Origin: Chloroflexota bacterium
GTDB lineage: Bacteria; Chloroflexota; Anaerolineae; CG2-30-64-16
DNA length: 37,969 nucleotides
Direction of reading: 5' to 3'
Assembly (NCBI GenBank): GCA_026389845.1
Contig: JAPLHB010000033.1
Span: 1-37,969 of the forward strand
In this document: piece by piece, positions 8,821 to 15,906 of the stretch
Layout: each line of letters starts with the position of its first letter
How positions within the stretch are numbered: the stretch's first letter is position 1
Translations under genes and position numbers: made by a program
Notes under the pieces: generated by a model
Told to the model about the DNA's origin: nothing
The model's database searches: none
Seen by the model: the letters and a program-made list of their open reading frames with translations, nothing else

Positions 8821-9267
8821 TCAATTGCAAGACACGCCCTCCGCTTCCAGCTTGGCCTGGTAAGCGGCGACGCCGGCCGCGCCGGTGACGAGCGCGCCGA
8901 CTTCGGCGTCCCAGGCGCTAGGCTTGATCTCGGCGATCCAGCCCTCGCCGTAGGGGTCGGAGATACCCAGGTTGGGGTTGGCGGCCAGCTTGTCGTTGGC
9001 GCGCACCAGCACGCCGGTGGCGGGCGCCGGCACCGGGCCGACAAATTTGCTGCTCTCGACGGTGGCCAAGCTCTTGCCCTGCGCCACTTCCTTGCCGATG
9101 CTCTTGGCCTTGACGGTGATCGCCGCCAGCTTGCCGCCGGCCAGCTTGCCCGCCACGCTGGTCATGCCCACGCGCAGCAGGCCGCCCTCGATGGGTTTTG
9201 CCCAGACGTGTTTTTCGAGCAGGTAGTAGAGGTCTTCAGGGAGGTTGCAACCGCGCACGACGGTCAT
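8821..9267 (-). CDS. GcvH-like lipoate-binding protein (LbpA-type sulfur carrier candidate)
   Basis: A 148-residue biotinyl/lipoyl-domain protein of the GcvH fold. The lysine to be lipoylated lies in ATVESSKFVGPVPAP (K93 by my count) at the tip of the beta hairpin. This is followed by the GcvH-type TGVLVRANDKLAANP and GEGWIAEIKP. No glycine-cleavage genes (gcvP or gcvT) are nearby. Instead it is flanked by DsrE, DsrE2 and TusA upstream and hydrogenase genes downstream, with an lplA in the same operon. In sHdr bacteria, LbpA carries sulfur-oxidation intermediates on lipoate, so a role as sulfur carrier rather than glycine cleavage is likely. A moonlighting GcvH cannot be excluded from sequence alone. 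Confidence 0.88.
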   Translation of the reverse strand: MTVVRGCNLPEDLYYLLEKHVWAKPIEGGLLRVGMTSVAGKLAGGKLAAITVKAKSIGKEVAQGKSLATVESSKFVGPVPAPATGVLVRANDKLAANPNLGISDPYGEGWIAEIKPSAWDAEVGALVTGAAGVAAYQAKLEAEGVSCN

Positions 9268-9315
9268 AGGTTTGGCTCCTTTTTCTGTTGCTAACGCATA
9301 TCGCCCAAAAACGGA

Positions 9316-9390
9316 ACGCGGACGACGCGGACTGCGCGGACGACGCGGAGGAGATCGGAAATATCCGCGTTGTCCGCGTCCTCCGCGTCC
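9316..9390. repeat. Imperfect palindromic repeat (ACGCGGACGACGCGG family), copy 2
   Basis: It begins with the same 19 nt as the copy at 2941 (ACGCGGACGACGCGGACTG), followed by GACGACGCGGAG and, after a short centre, the complementary TCCGCGTTGTCCGCGTCCTC series. It lies between the DsrE and lipoate-binding-protein genes. Confidence 0.8.
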
Positions 9391-9393
9391 CCG

Positions 9394-9762
9394 TCAGAAC
9401 GTCAATACCGTCTTGGCATCTTCCGCCAACTGCCACATCGTCGCGCCGCCGACCATCTTCACGCCCTCGATCAGGTCCTCGGGCGTCAGATCGTGCAGCT
9501 CGGTGGAGGCGGTGCAGGCCAGGAAGTTGACGCCCGCGTCCAGTGCATCCTGGATAAAGGCGCTGACCGGCTTGCCGCCGGCCTTGGGGAAGACGGTCTC
9601 GGCCAGCCCTTTTTTGAGGAGCAGCGTGCCGTCAATGGTGAAGAACATGTTCACTTCGTACTCCATGGCCGCAGCCAGGGAGGCGAAGAAGAACGGGGTG
9701 GCGCAGCGCCGGGGGGTGTCCGGGCCACTGGTCATGATGATGAGGACGGTATCGTCGGCCAT
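9394..9762 (-). CDS. DsrE-family sulfurtransferase-like protein
   Basis: A 122-residue DsrE-fold protein, a close paralogue of the one at 1383-1760. It shares the N-terminal VLIIMTSGPDTPRRCATPFFF, the FFTIDGTLLLKKG segment, and the candidate persulfide cysteine in FLACTASTELHDLTPEDLI. The start at 9762 is preferred over a longer frame because it has GGAGA upstream and matches the paralogue's N-terminus. It lies between the DsrE2-like and lipoate-binding-protein genes and is expected to exchange sulfur with TusA or the lipoyl carrier. The family is secure; direction of sulfur flow is unknown. Confidence 0.87.
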   Translation of the reverse strand: MADDTVLIIMTSGPDTPRRCATPFFFASLAAAMEYEVNMFFTIDGTLLLKKGLAETVFPKAGGKPVSAFIQDALDAGVNFLACTASTELHDLTPEDLIEGVKMVGGATMWQLAEDAKTVLTF

Positions 9763-9785
9763 AGATGGTCTCCTTGATGTTACTC

Positions 9786-9893
9786 TGTCATTCTGAGTGG
9801 GTCTATCCCTGATCACTCGTGACGGCGAAACGAGACCCTTCGCTAGATTCTCGTCGCAACTGACTGCGCGAGGATAACCCGCTCAGGGTGACA
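9786..9893. repeat. Long inverted repeat with imperfect TGTCATTCTGAG / CTCAGGGTGACA ends
   Basis: The 16-nt ends TGTCATTCTGAGTGGG (9786-9801) and CCCGCTCAGGGTGACA (9878-9893) are complementary at 13 positions. The inner sequence (cgaaacgagaccctt...ctagattctcgtcgc) can pair in part. It fills the gap between two dsrE-type genes and resembles the small palindromic elements scattered in many environmental bacteria. Confidence 0.6.
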
Positions 9894-9897
9894 ATGT

Positions 9898-10386
9898 CTA
9901 AAACGACAGCGCGATGGCGTTCTCGCTGGCGAACTCCAGGAAGGTCGCCGCGCCGCCGATTTCGACGCCATCAATCAGATCTTCCTTTTTGATGCCCATG
10001 ACGTCCATGCTCATTTGACAGGCGATAAGCCGGACGCCGGACTCGACCGCCATCTCCAGCAGCTCGCTGAGCTTGGCGACGTTGGCCTTCTTCATCCAAC
10101 TGTTCATCATGCCGGTCGCCACCGCCGTCATGCCGGGCAACATGCCGATGATGTTGGGGACCGAGATGCCGGGGACGGGCTGGGGCATAGCCGGGTTGGC
10201 AATCGGGGACACTTGCAGCTTGTCGGCGTTGCCCTTTTTGATGATCTCCAGGCCGAAGAAGGTGAAGAAGATCGCGGCTTCCATGTCCATGGCGGCCGCG
10301 GCGGTGGCTAGGATCAGCGGCGGGTAGCCCGTATCGAGGGTGCCGTGCAAGGTGATGATCGCCAGACGTTTGGTGGTTTCGGACAT
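9898..10386 (-). CDS. DsrE2-like protein (DsrE/DsrF/DrsH-type)
   Basis: A 162-residue DsrE2-group protein. Features are the N-terminal IITLHGTLDTGYPPLILA, the FFTFFGLEIIKKG segment, a Met/Pro-rich hydrophobic central insert (about residues 70-105) that distinguishes DsrE2 from short DsrE, and the conserved cysteine in RLIACQMSMDVMGIKKEDLI. DsrE2 proteins are often membrane-associated and co-encoded with TusA in sulfur oxidizers, where the pair mobilises persulfide sulfur. The start at 10386 has a good AAGGAGC site. It is second after TusA in this operon, matching the common TusA-DsrE2 neighbourhood. Confidence 0.9.
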   Translation of the reverse strand: MSETTKRLAIITLHGTLDTGYPPLILATAAAAMDMEAAIFFTFFGLEIIKKGNADKLQVSPIANPAMPQPVPGISVPNIIGMLPGMTAVATGMMNSWMKKANVAKLSELLEMAVESGVRLIACQMSMDVMGIKKEDLIDGVEIGGAATFLEFASENAIALSF

Positions 10387-10462
10387 GTTCTGCTCCTTCT
10401 GCGGTTGAAACCGCAGGCTGATATGCCAAACCTGCTGAAGTAGGTTCCCGCCCCCACGGGCG

Positions 10463-10517
10463 GAGTGCGCTTCAGCGCACTCGGTCGTGCCAGACGCCGA
10501 ATTCATTCGGCGGCGTC
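10463..10517. repeat. Two adjacent small hairpins upstream of the DsrE2-like gene
   Basis: GAGTGCGC (10463-10470) pairs perfectly with GCGCACTC (10475-10482) across a TTCA tetraloop. A second stem, GACGCCGAAT with ATTCGGC plus an imperfect base, follows at 10493-10517. They lie in the 152-nt gap between the tusA and dsrE2 genes. They could act as an attenuator or as processing or stability elements in the operon RNA; no T-run is present. Confidence 0.5.
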
Positions 10518-10538
10518 ATTGCGGCGCAGCCAGCGGGA

Positions 10539-10775
10539 TCATTTGGCTTTTTTGATGTAGAAGATGAACTTGCCGCCGTCCTGCTCCGAGCCGACCAGTT
10601 CGTGGCCGGTCCTCTTGGTCCACGCCGCCATGTCGCTGGTCGAGCCGGGGTCAGTAGCGATCATTTTCAACACTTGCCCGACTTGCAGCCCATCCACGGC
10701 CTTCTTGGTCTTGAGGATAGGCATCGGGCAGGCCATACCGCTGCAATCGAGGGTTTGATCAGATTGGATTGCCAT
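10539..10775 (-). CDS. tusA: TusA-family sulfur carrier protein
   Basis: A 78-residue TusA protein, which carries sulfane sulfur as a cysteine persulfide and hands it to DsrE-type or molybdo-enzyme partners. The signature is LDCSGMACPMPILKTKKAV, with the active cysteine in CPMP (C16), followed by the VLKMIATDPGSTSDMAAW strand-helix and a C-terminal beta strand. The ATG at 10775 has AGGAGGTTTC upstream. It starts 28 nt after the PocR-type regulator stops, so it is probably co-transcribed with it. A second TusA lies at 24263-24517 and has CPGP. Confidence 0.93.
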   Translation of the reverse strand: MAIQSDQTLDCSGMACPMPILKTKKAVDGLQVGQVLKMIATDPGSTSDMAAWTKRTGHELVGSEQDGGKFIFYIKKAK

Positions 10776-10803
10776 GAGTGAAACCTCCTGGGGTGTGAAT
10801 GGG

Positions 10804-11595
10804 CTACGCTTGCGCCGCCGCCGTGATCTGCGCGATCTGCGCTAAGGTCTGGCGCGAAAGGTAGCTTTGATAGCCGATGCCGGAGATGGCATTGGCGATG
10901 GTGGCGAGCAGGTCGGTGATCTGCACCGCCCGCTCTGCAGTGACGATTTCGATGGCGCCCTGGGCCTGGGCCAACTCCTCACCATCCACGCCGAGCCGGT
11001 CGCCGGTCGCCAACGCCTGCGCCCTGAACGTCTCGGGGACCCCCGTCTCGGTGAGAAACTGGCCGGCCGTCACCATGCCCACACGCTGGCCGTTGATCGT
11101 CACCGGCGCGCTGGCGTACTGGATGCCCGCATGGCAGGTATGAATGGCGGCGCCGCCGGTCTCGTCCAGCCGGGCAATGGTCCGCCACGATGCCTGACAT
11201 GCGACCATCCCCTCGGGCTGGGTGTGGATGATCCGGCAGAAGCGGCTGCACCGACTGCACGGCGCCAGCGGCTGGCCTTCAAGATCGGTGATGAACGAGG
11301 CTACGCCCAACAACTGGGCGAATTGATCCTGGATGCGCTGCAGGGTGGCGATGGGGATCAGATCGGTGAGGCGCAGACTCGTGAGATCAGTTGCTGCCTC
11401 TCGGCGGGCCGGCTCAGGCGGTGTGTCGCCGCGTTGCGCCTTGAGCCAGGCGTCGATCGCCTCGGTCGAAAAGCGCCACTGCCCGCCCACGCGCAGCGCC
11501 GGCACCTCGCCGTCCTTCACCATCTTGTAGATGGTGACGCGGTCAAGTTGCAACAGGTCTACCAGTTCGCGGGTGGTGAGAAGTTTGTCGGGCAT
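10804..11595 (-). CDS. Excisionase-type HTH plus PocR sensory-domain regulator
   Basis: A 263-residue transcription factor. Residues 4-50 form a MerR/excisionase-like winged helix (LLTTRELVDLLQLDRVTIYKMV, then VGGQWRF). The remainder is a PocR domain with Cys/His features CSRCSRFCRIIHTQ, ACQASW and IHTCHAGIQYA, a family thought to bind small hydrophobic ligands or a metal-type signal. The start at 11595 aligns with the paralogue at 18579. A near-consensus promoter (TTGACA, 17 nt, TATCAT) lies just upstream. Located directly before tusA, it is the likely regulator of the sulfur/hydrogenase operon. The ligand is unknown. Confidence 0.85.
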   Translation of the reverse strand: MPDKLLTTRELVDLLQLDRVTIYKMVKDGEVPALRVGGQWRFSTEAIDAWLKAQRGDTPPEPARREAATDLTSLRLTDLIPIATLQRIQDQFAQLLGVASFITDLEGQPLAPCSRCSRFCRIIHTQPEGMVACQASWRTIARLDETGGAAIHTCHAGIQYASAPVTINGQRVGMVTAGQFLTETGVPETFRAQALATGDRLGVDGEELAQAQGAIEIVTAERAVQITDLLATIANAISGIGYQSYLSRQTLAQIAQITAAAQA

Positions 11596-11625
11596 GGCCG
11601 GCCTTCTGCGGGTAGATTCGATCCT

Positions 11626-11654
11626 ATGATACACCACCTGAACGAGCTTGTCAA
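11626..11654 (-). promoter_or_regulatory. Sigma70-like promoter of the PocR regulator and sulfur/hydrogenase operon
   Basis: Reading the minus strand, TTGACA (11654-11649), a 17-nt spacer and TATCAT (11631-11626) precede the start at 11595 by about 30 nt. The upstream sequence CTAATAAAAAACTACTTGACAAG shares CTAATA and TACTTGACAAG with the palindromic operator at 18484-18512, but the left half-site is lacking. It falls just after the stop of the triheme cytochrome gene. Confidence 0.7.
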
Positions 11655-11665
11655 GTAGTTTTTTA

Positions 11666-13120
11666 TTAGATTTTATAATTATCGGTATGTTTATGTTGAC
11701 GTAGGACGACCATCGCCCAGCCGACCAGTGCCAGCCCGCACATGGCGACTCCACCGATCAGGAGCACCTGACGCCAATCCCACAGCGCTGGCGTGGCTGT
11801 TGTGAGACGAGAGGCCAGGCCTGCGCCTGACCGATTGCTCCCCGCGCCGCCGCCCTGGCCCGCTGTCGAAGGTGTAGTGGCGGCGACGGTTGAGGCGTTT
11901 TGGCCGTGTGGTGTCGTTGTGGCCTGCGGCTGTGCGCCAGAAGACTGCGCCGTCGGCGTGGCCGTCGGCCGCGGGGTTGGCATAGCCGCCGGTGTGCGGC
12001 CCTGCGGCGTGGGTTGGTTGCGCAACCAGGGCGGGCCGCCGCCGCCCGAAGCGCTCGGGGCCGCCACAGGGGGCGCAGTCGGCTCCCAGGAGCGAATGAA
12101 GCCGACGATGGCCTGGATTTGGGCGTCAGTCAGGCGGTCGCCCCAGGCGGCCATGGCCGTGCCGGGCACGCCGTGGGTGATGATCTGTGCCAGCGCGGGA
12201 TCGCTCGTCGTTTGCAGGAAGCTCTGCACGTTGAGGGCCGGGAAGCGCCGCGCGCCCTGACCGTCGCTGCCGTGGCACCAGGTGCAGTTCTGGGCGTAGA
12301 GTTCGGCGCCCAACGCCAGGCTCTCGGCCGTGGTCGCGAAGTTGATCTGGGGTGCGGGGATGGCGCCGGCCGGCACCTGCGCCCAGCGCGTGATCAGCGC
12401 GACGGCCGCGGACAATTCATCGGCTTTGAGCGCGTTCTGCCAGGGAGCCATCAACGTGCCCGCGACGCCCAACCGGATGATCCGTTCGATCTCGGCTGCG
12501 CCCTTCTCGCGCACGGTCGTATCGTTTATGGCTGGCGCCAGGGTCGTGCCCATGCCATCTGCTCCGTGGCAGGCGACACACTTGGCCGCATAGACGGTAA
12601 TCCCCTGGGCCAACTGCGCGCCATCGGGCAAGGCTTGCACTTGAGTCAGGATCGCCGGATCGGGTTGGGCGGCGAAGGGGATGAGCGGCTGCAAACCGAG
12701 GTTGACGACTCGATCCTGGGCGGCCTGCCAATCGCCCCGCTGCACCAACGCAACCAGTTGGCCCACCTGGTAGTCGCTCAGGGGGCCGCCATCTTCTTCG
12801 CCCCAGGCCGGCATCGCCGTATTATAGCGGCCGCGGGTGATGATCTTGGCGAGATCCGCATAATCCATATCTGCCGGGCCGGGTGCGTTAAGCGGCGGGT
12901 TGGCGCCGATCCCTTCGCCGGCCATGCCGTGGCACACCGCGCAGTTCTGCGCGTAGAGCGTCATCGCCTCGTCCAGGTTGCCTTGCAGGATTTGCAGCTC
13001 GGCGGCCTTGATTCGGGTTGGCTCCAGGGCGATGTAGACCGGCAGCAGCAGGGCGATCACGAGCAGCGCAAGCAGGCTGAGCCAAAGCTCGCGGCGCGCG
13101 GTTACGTTTTGCAGGTTCAT
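11666..13120 (-). CDS. Membrane-anchored triheme cytochrome c
   Basis: A 484-residue exported protein with three class-I cytochrome c domains in tandem. An N-terminal helix (about residues 11-32) serves as signal anchor. Heme sites are CAVCH (60-64), CVACH (181-185) and CTWCH (279-283), each followed by a Met-containing segment such as AMPAWGEEDGG and TAMAAWGDR that supplies the sixth ligand. A Pro/Thr-rich linker (about 345-440) leads to a C-terminal helix. The start overlaps the Rieske stop by 4 nt. Together with the upstream cytochrome b and Rieske genes it forms a quinol:cytochrome c reductase operon, taking electrons from the Rieske protein. Confidence 0.93.
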   Translation of the reverse strand: MNLQNVTARRELWLSLLALLVIALLLPVYIALEPTRIKAAELQILQGNLDEAMTLYAQNCAVCHGMAGEGIGANPPLNAPGPADMDYADLAKIITRGRYNTAMPAWGEEDGGPLSDYQVGQLVALVQRGDWQAAQDRVVNLGLQPLIPFAAQPDPAILTQVQALPDGAQLAQGITVYAAKCVACHGADGMGTTLAPAINDTTVREKGAAEIERIIRLGVAGTLMAPWQNALKADELSAAVALITRWAQVPAGAIPAPQINFATTAESLALGAELYAQNCTWCHGSDGQGARRFPALNVQSFLQTTSDPALAQIITHGVPGTAMAAWGDRLTDAQIQAIVGFIRSWEPTAPPVAAPSASGGGGPPWLRNQPTPQGRTPAAMPTPRPTATPTAQSSGAQPQATTTPHGQNASTVAATTPSTAGQGGGAGSNRSGAGLASRLTTATPALWDWRQVLLIGGVAMCGLALVGWAMVVLRQHKHTDNYKI

Positions 13121-13629
13121 GGATACACCACTTGTGCCGGGTCGAACCGGTCACGTTGGACCGGCCGGCTCGTGTCTACGGTGATCACGCCATCCGTCAC
13201 GGTCACATGAAAGAGATCGAGCGACCGCGGCGCAGGCGGCGCGGTCACCTGACCACTCGCGTCGTACTCGGCGCTGTGGCATGGACAGATGAACTTGTGT
13301 TGCGCCGCGTCCCACGGCACCGAACAGCCCAGGTGCGTGCAGCGCTGGTAGAGCGCTAGCAGCCCGCCATCGGCCAGCCGGCTCAGATAGAAGCGGCCAT
13401 TCTTGATCAGGGTGACCGACTCGGGCGGGAAATCGTCTACCTTGCCCACGGTGATCGCCCCGCCGAAATCGCCTGCGCCCAGCCGCGGCTGGAAGTAAGC
13501 CAGCCCCACCAGGCCAAACTCCGCGGCGACGGCTACGCCGCCCATGCCGACAGCCAGTTTTAGGAAATCGCGGCGGCCAATTGCTTGCGCCGATCGGTGG
13601 GTATCGGTGGTATTAGAAGATATTGCCAT
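13117..13629 (-). CDS. Rieske [2Fe-2S] protein of a cytochrome bc complex
   Basis: A 170-residue iron-sulfur subunit that accepts an electron from quinol. A twin-arginine motif (GRRDFLK at residues 18-24) and one hydrophobic helix predict Tat insertion with the soluble domain outside. The cluster-binding boxes are CTHLGC (97-102) and CPCHSAEYD (115 onward), giving the two Cys and two His ligands plus the disulfide cysteines. The gene follows cytochrome b by 29 nt and overlaps the triheme cytochrome start. Confidence 0.95.
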   Translation of the reverse strand: MAISSNTTDTHRSAQAIGRRDFLKLAVGMGGVAVAAEFGLVGLAYFQPRLGAGDFGGAITVGKVDDFPPESVTLIKNGRFYLSRLADGGLLALYQRCTHLGCSVPWDAAQHKFICPCHSAEYDASGQVTAPPAPRSLDLFHVTVTDGVITVDTSRPVQRDRFDPAQVVYP

Positions 13630-13658
13630 GTCTCAAAACTCCTGATTGATCCGTCGCC

Positions 13659-15065
13659 TCATCCGTGACCGGCGGGCATCGCCCAGGGCCAGAACAGCCC
13701 CATGCCGGGTCCGCGGAAGAAGATGCCGATGGCCGTCAGCACAATGAAGGCAGCCGTCAGAAAGATCACCAACGCCAGGATGCGTTCTTCGGTGTTCGCC
13801 CCCAGATGGTTGTAGAACTCATCCAAGATGAGCAGCCCCAAGATCAGCGCAGCCAGCGGCAGCAAGCCGGTGGTGATGAGCGTCGGCCAGGCAGGAAACC
13901 ACTCGGACCACTTCACGACGAACTCGTCCAGCAGCACCCAAATGGGGGTGATGAGCAGCGCCAGCCCCGTCGCCAGCACGGCCAGGTCGCGGCCGCGCCG
14001 CGACCGGAAATAGATACCCGTGCTTTCCACGCGGTAGTCGGCGAAAGGGAGCGCGGCCAGCCCCAGCAGCGCCGCGCCTGGGATCAGCAGGGCCGCCACC
14101 AACGGATGGAAGTGCAACAGCAGTTCTTGCAGCCCCAGGAAGTACCACGCGGCCTTGGCCGGATTGGGGCTGACTTGCGGATTGGCGATCCCCTCCAGCG
14201 GCGCGGAGACCCACATGGACCAGGTCACCAGCAGCGCCAGCCAGATCAGCGCAAACGCCAGCTCGCGGCGCACCAGGAAGGGAATGGTTGTCACCTTTTC
14301 CAGTTTGACGGTCAGCGGCTCGTCGGGCTGCCGCGGCACGCTCAGGTCGCCGTCCTTGCGCACCCGCCAGAAATGAAACGACATCAACAAGATCATGCTG
14401 GCCGGGATGACGCCGATGTGCAGGCTGTAGAAATTGCGCAGCGTCGCTGCGCCCACTTCTGGGCCGCCCAGCAGCGTGCGGCTGAGCGCCGCCCCGATCA
14501 GCGGGATGTAGGTGAGCAGGCTGGTGGCGACGGTGATGGCCCAATAGGCCAGTTGATCCCACGGCAACAGATAGCCGGTGAAATTGGCCGCCACGACCAG
14601 CAGCAGCAGCGCCAGCCCCATCAGCCAATTGAGCGCCCGCGGCGGCCGGAACGCGCCGGTGAAGAAGACCCGTAGCAGGTGCAGCGCGGCAACCAAGACC
14701 AGCAGGTTGGCTGCCCAGTGGTGCAGGTTGCGCAGAAGATCGCCGAACCAGACGTTAGCCCGCAGATTGAGGATGGATTGGTACGCCTCGGCCGGGCTGG
14801 GCGTGTAATTGTTGGTCAGCAAAATGCCTGTGAACGCCAGGATCATCACCAGCATCGCCGACAGCCCGCCCAGGCCCCAGGTGTAAGTCAGGCTCAGGCT
14901 GCGGGTGTTGACCTTGGTGGGGTGCAGGTGGAGCACCAGGCTATCCACTACCAAGCGCATCCGGCCGCGATCATCGGACGGCAGGCCAGTGGGCGCCAGG
15001 CTGGCGCGCACGCGCCCCAGGAAGGTGCTTGGGCCGGGATCGGCTGCGGGGTTGGTTGGCTTCAT
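13659..15065 (-). CDS. Cytochrome b of a bc-type complex (b6 and subunit IV fused)
   Basis: A 468-residue membrane protein that oxidises quinol and carries two b hemes. Ligand pairs are H115/H129 in the second helix (NLHHWAANLLVLVAALHLLRV region) and H216/H231 in the fourth. The 15-residue offset of the second pair is that of b6-type cytochromes. PWDQLAYWAI follows the third helix. The C-terminal part (after about residue 275) equals subunit IV, with AKAAWYFLGLQELLLHFHP in place of the classical PEWY motif, as seen in some Gram-positive and Chloroflexota complexes. About eleven helices are visible in all. A soluble N-terminal extension of about 50 residues is unremarkable. Confidence 0.95.
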   Translation of the reverse strand: MKPTNPAADPGPSTFLGRVRASLAPTGLPSDDRGRMRLVVDSLVLHLHPTKVNTRSLSLTYTWGLGGLSAMLVMILAFTGILLTNNYTPSPAEAYQSILNLRANVWFGDLLRNLHHWAANLLVLVAALHLLRVFFTGAFRPPRALNWLMGLALLLLVVAANFTGYLLPWDQLAYWAITVATSLLTYIPLIGAALSRTLLGGPEVGAATLRNFYSLHIGVIPASMILLMSFHFWRVRKDGDLSVPRQPDEPLTVKLEKVTTIPFLVRRELAFALIWLALLVTWSMWVSAPLEGIANPQVSPNPAKAAWYFLGLQELLLHFHPLVAALLIPGAALLGLAALPFADYRVESTGIYFRSRRGRDLAVLATGLALLITPIWVLLDEFVVKWSEWFPAWPTLITTGLLPLAALILGLLILDEFYNHLGANTEERILALVIFLTAAFIVLTAIGIFFRGPGMGLFWPWAMPAGHG

Positions 15066-15100
15066 AGTTCTCTCTCAATGGCACAGATCGTTTGACGCAC

Positions 15101-15141
15101 ATCGGGGACGGCCTCTGCCTCAGCTTCAGCGCGTCCCCGAT
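15101..15141. repeat. Stem-loop between the repeat-rich exported protein and cytochrome b genes
   Basis: Ten-base arms ATCGGGGACG (15101-15110) and CGTCCCCGAT (15132-15141) enclose a 21-nt loop in the 110-nt gap upstream of cytochrome b. No T-run follows on either strand, so it is a candidate RNA processing or attenuation element, not a classical terminator. Confidence 0.55.
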
Positions 15142-15175
15142 AGATTGGATGACTGGTGATGGCCTCAGCAGCCTC

Positions 15176-15862
15176 TTAGCCGCGTCGTCCCCCGCCTGCC
15201 CACAGCGGCCGGCCCGCTTGATCGCGGATGCTCACGTTCTGGCCCGTCGTCGCGTTGCTGATCTGGGTCGCCTCAAAGGCGCCGTTCTGATAGAAGCCGG
15301 TCAGTGTTACCTGATCGCCGGCCTCCGCCTTGAACTTCTGCGCGAGCGCAAATGTCCACGGCCGGTTGACGATTTCGAGCGTTGCGCCATCGGCGGTTTG
15401 CACCACCAGGCCAACCTCATCGGCGCGGGCCACGACGCCCGAGACCTCGGTCCACTCGCTGACACCCGTCTGGCCCACGCTGGGGGCTACGCTCTGCCCT
15501 GCATCCGGCGCTGCGCTGGACTGCTGGCCGCGACCGTAACCACCGCGTTGTCCTGCGGCCTGTCCATCGGGAGTCACGCTGCTCTGTCCAGCACTCGATG
15601 CTGTGCTGGACTGTTGGCCGCGGCCATACCCGCCGCGCTGTCCTTCGGTCTGCCCACCGGGGGTGACGCCGCTCTGACTCGCAGCCGAGGCTGCTGCGCC
15701 TCCGCGCCCGCCTCCGCCGCCCGCCCCGGTATACGCCTGCGTCTGGGCCGTGCCCAGACCGAGAATGCTGCCCGTCTTGGCGCCCGTGCGATTCATCACG
15801 CCGACCACCAGAAGCGCGATCAGTCCTGTCGCCAGGACCCCGAGGATGATCTTTTTGAACAT
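15176..15862 (-). CDS. Exported or membrane-anchored Gly/Gln-rich repeat protein with OB-like domain
   Basis: A 228-residue protein of unknown function. Residues 1-25 form a signal peptide or anchor (KKIILGVLATGLIALLVVG). The middle is low-complexity, with two copies of about 30 residues centred on GQRGGYGRGQQSS. The C-terminal 80 residues (SGVVARADEVGLVVQTADGA through DQVTLTGFYQNGAFEATQI) have the beta-rich pattern of DUF5666-like OB folds, ending in GRPLWAGGGRRG. I recall similar proteins next to DUF2202 ferritin-like genes. It is followed by the bc-complex genes. The start at 15862 has AGGAGG upstream. Confidence 0.6.
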   Translation of the reverse strand: MFKKIILGVLATGLIALLVVGVMNRTGAKTGSILGLGTAQTQAYTGAGGGGGRGGAAASAASQSGVTPGGQTEGQRGGYGRGQQSSTASSAGQSSVTPDGQAAGQRGGYGRGQQSSAAPDAGQSVAPSVGQTGVSEWTEVSGVVARADEVGLVVQTADGATLEIVNRPWTFALAQKFKAEAGDQVTLTGFYQNGAFEATQISNATTGQNVSIRDQAGRPLWAGGGRRG

Positions 15863-15906
15863 AGTGACAGCCTCCTGCTGTTGTGTGCTGATTGTTGTTC
15901 TTTCGC

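Noticed and set aside
8821..9267. Ordinary glycine-cleavage H protein
   Set aside because: No gcvT or gcvP nearby; the gene is embedded among dsrE, tusA and hydrogenase genes with its own lplA. Not fully excluded, so kept as LbpA-type candidate.
7747..9294. Long plus-strand open frame opposite the hydrogenase small subunit and lipoate protein
   Set aside because: Its translation includes repeat-derived runs (DLRFTIADCRF-like) and no recognisable fold; the opposite strand is conserved.
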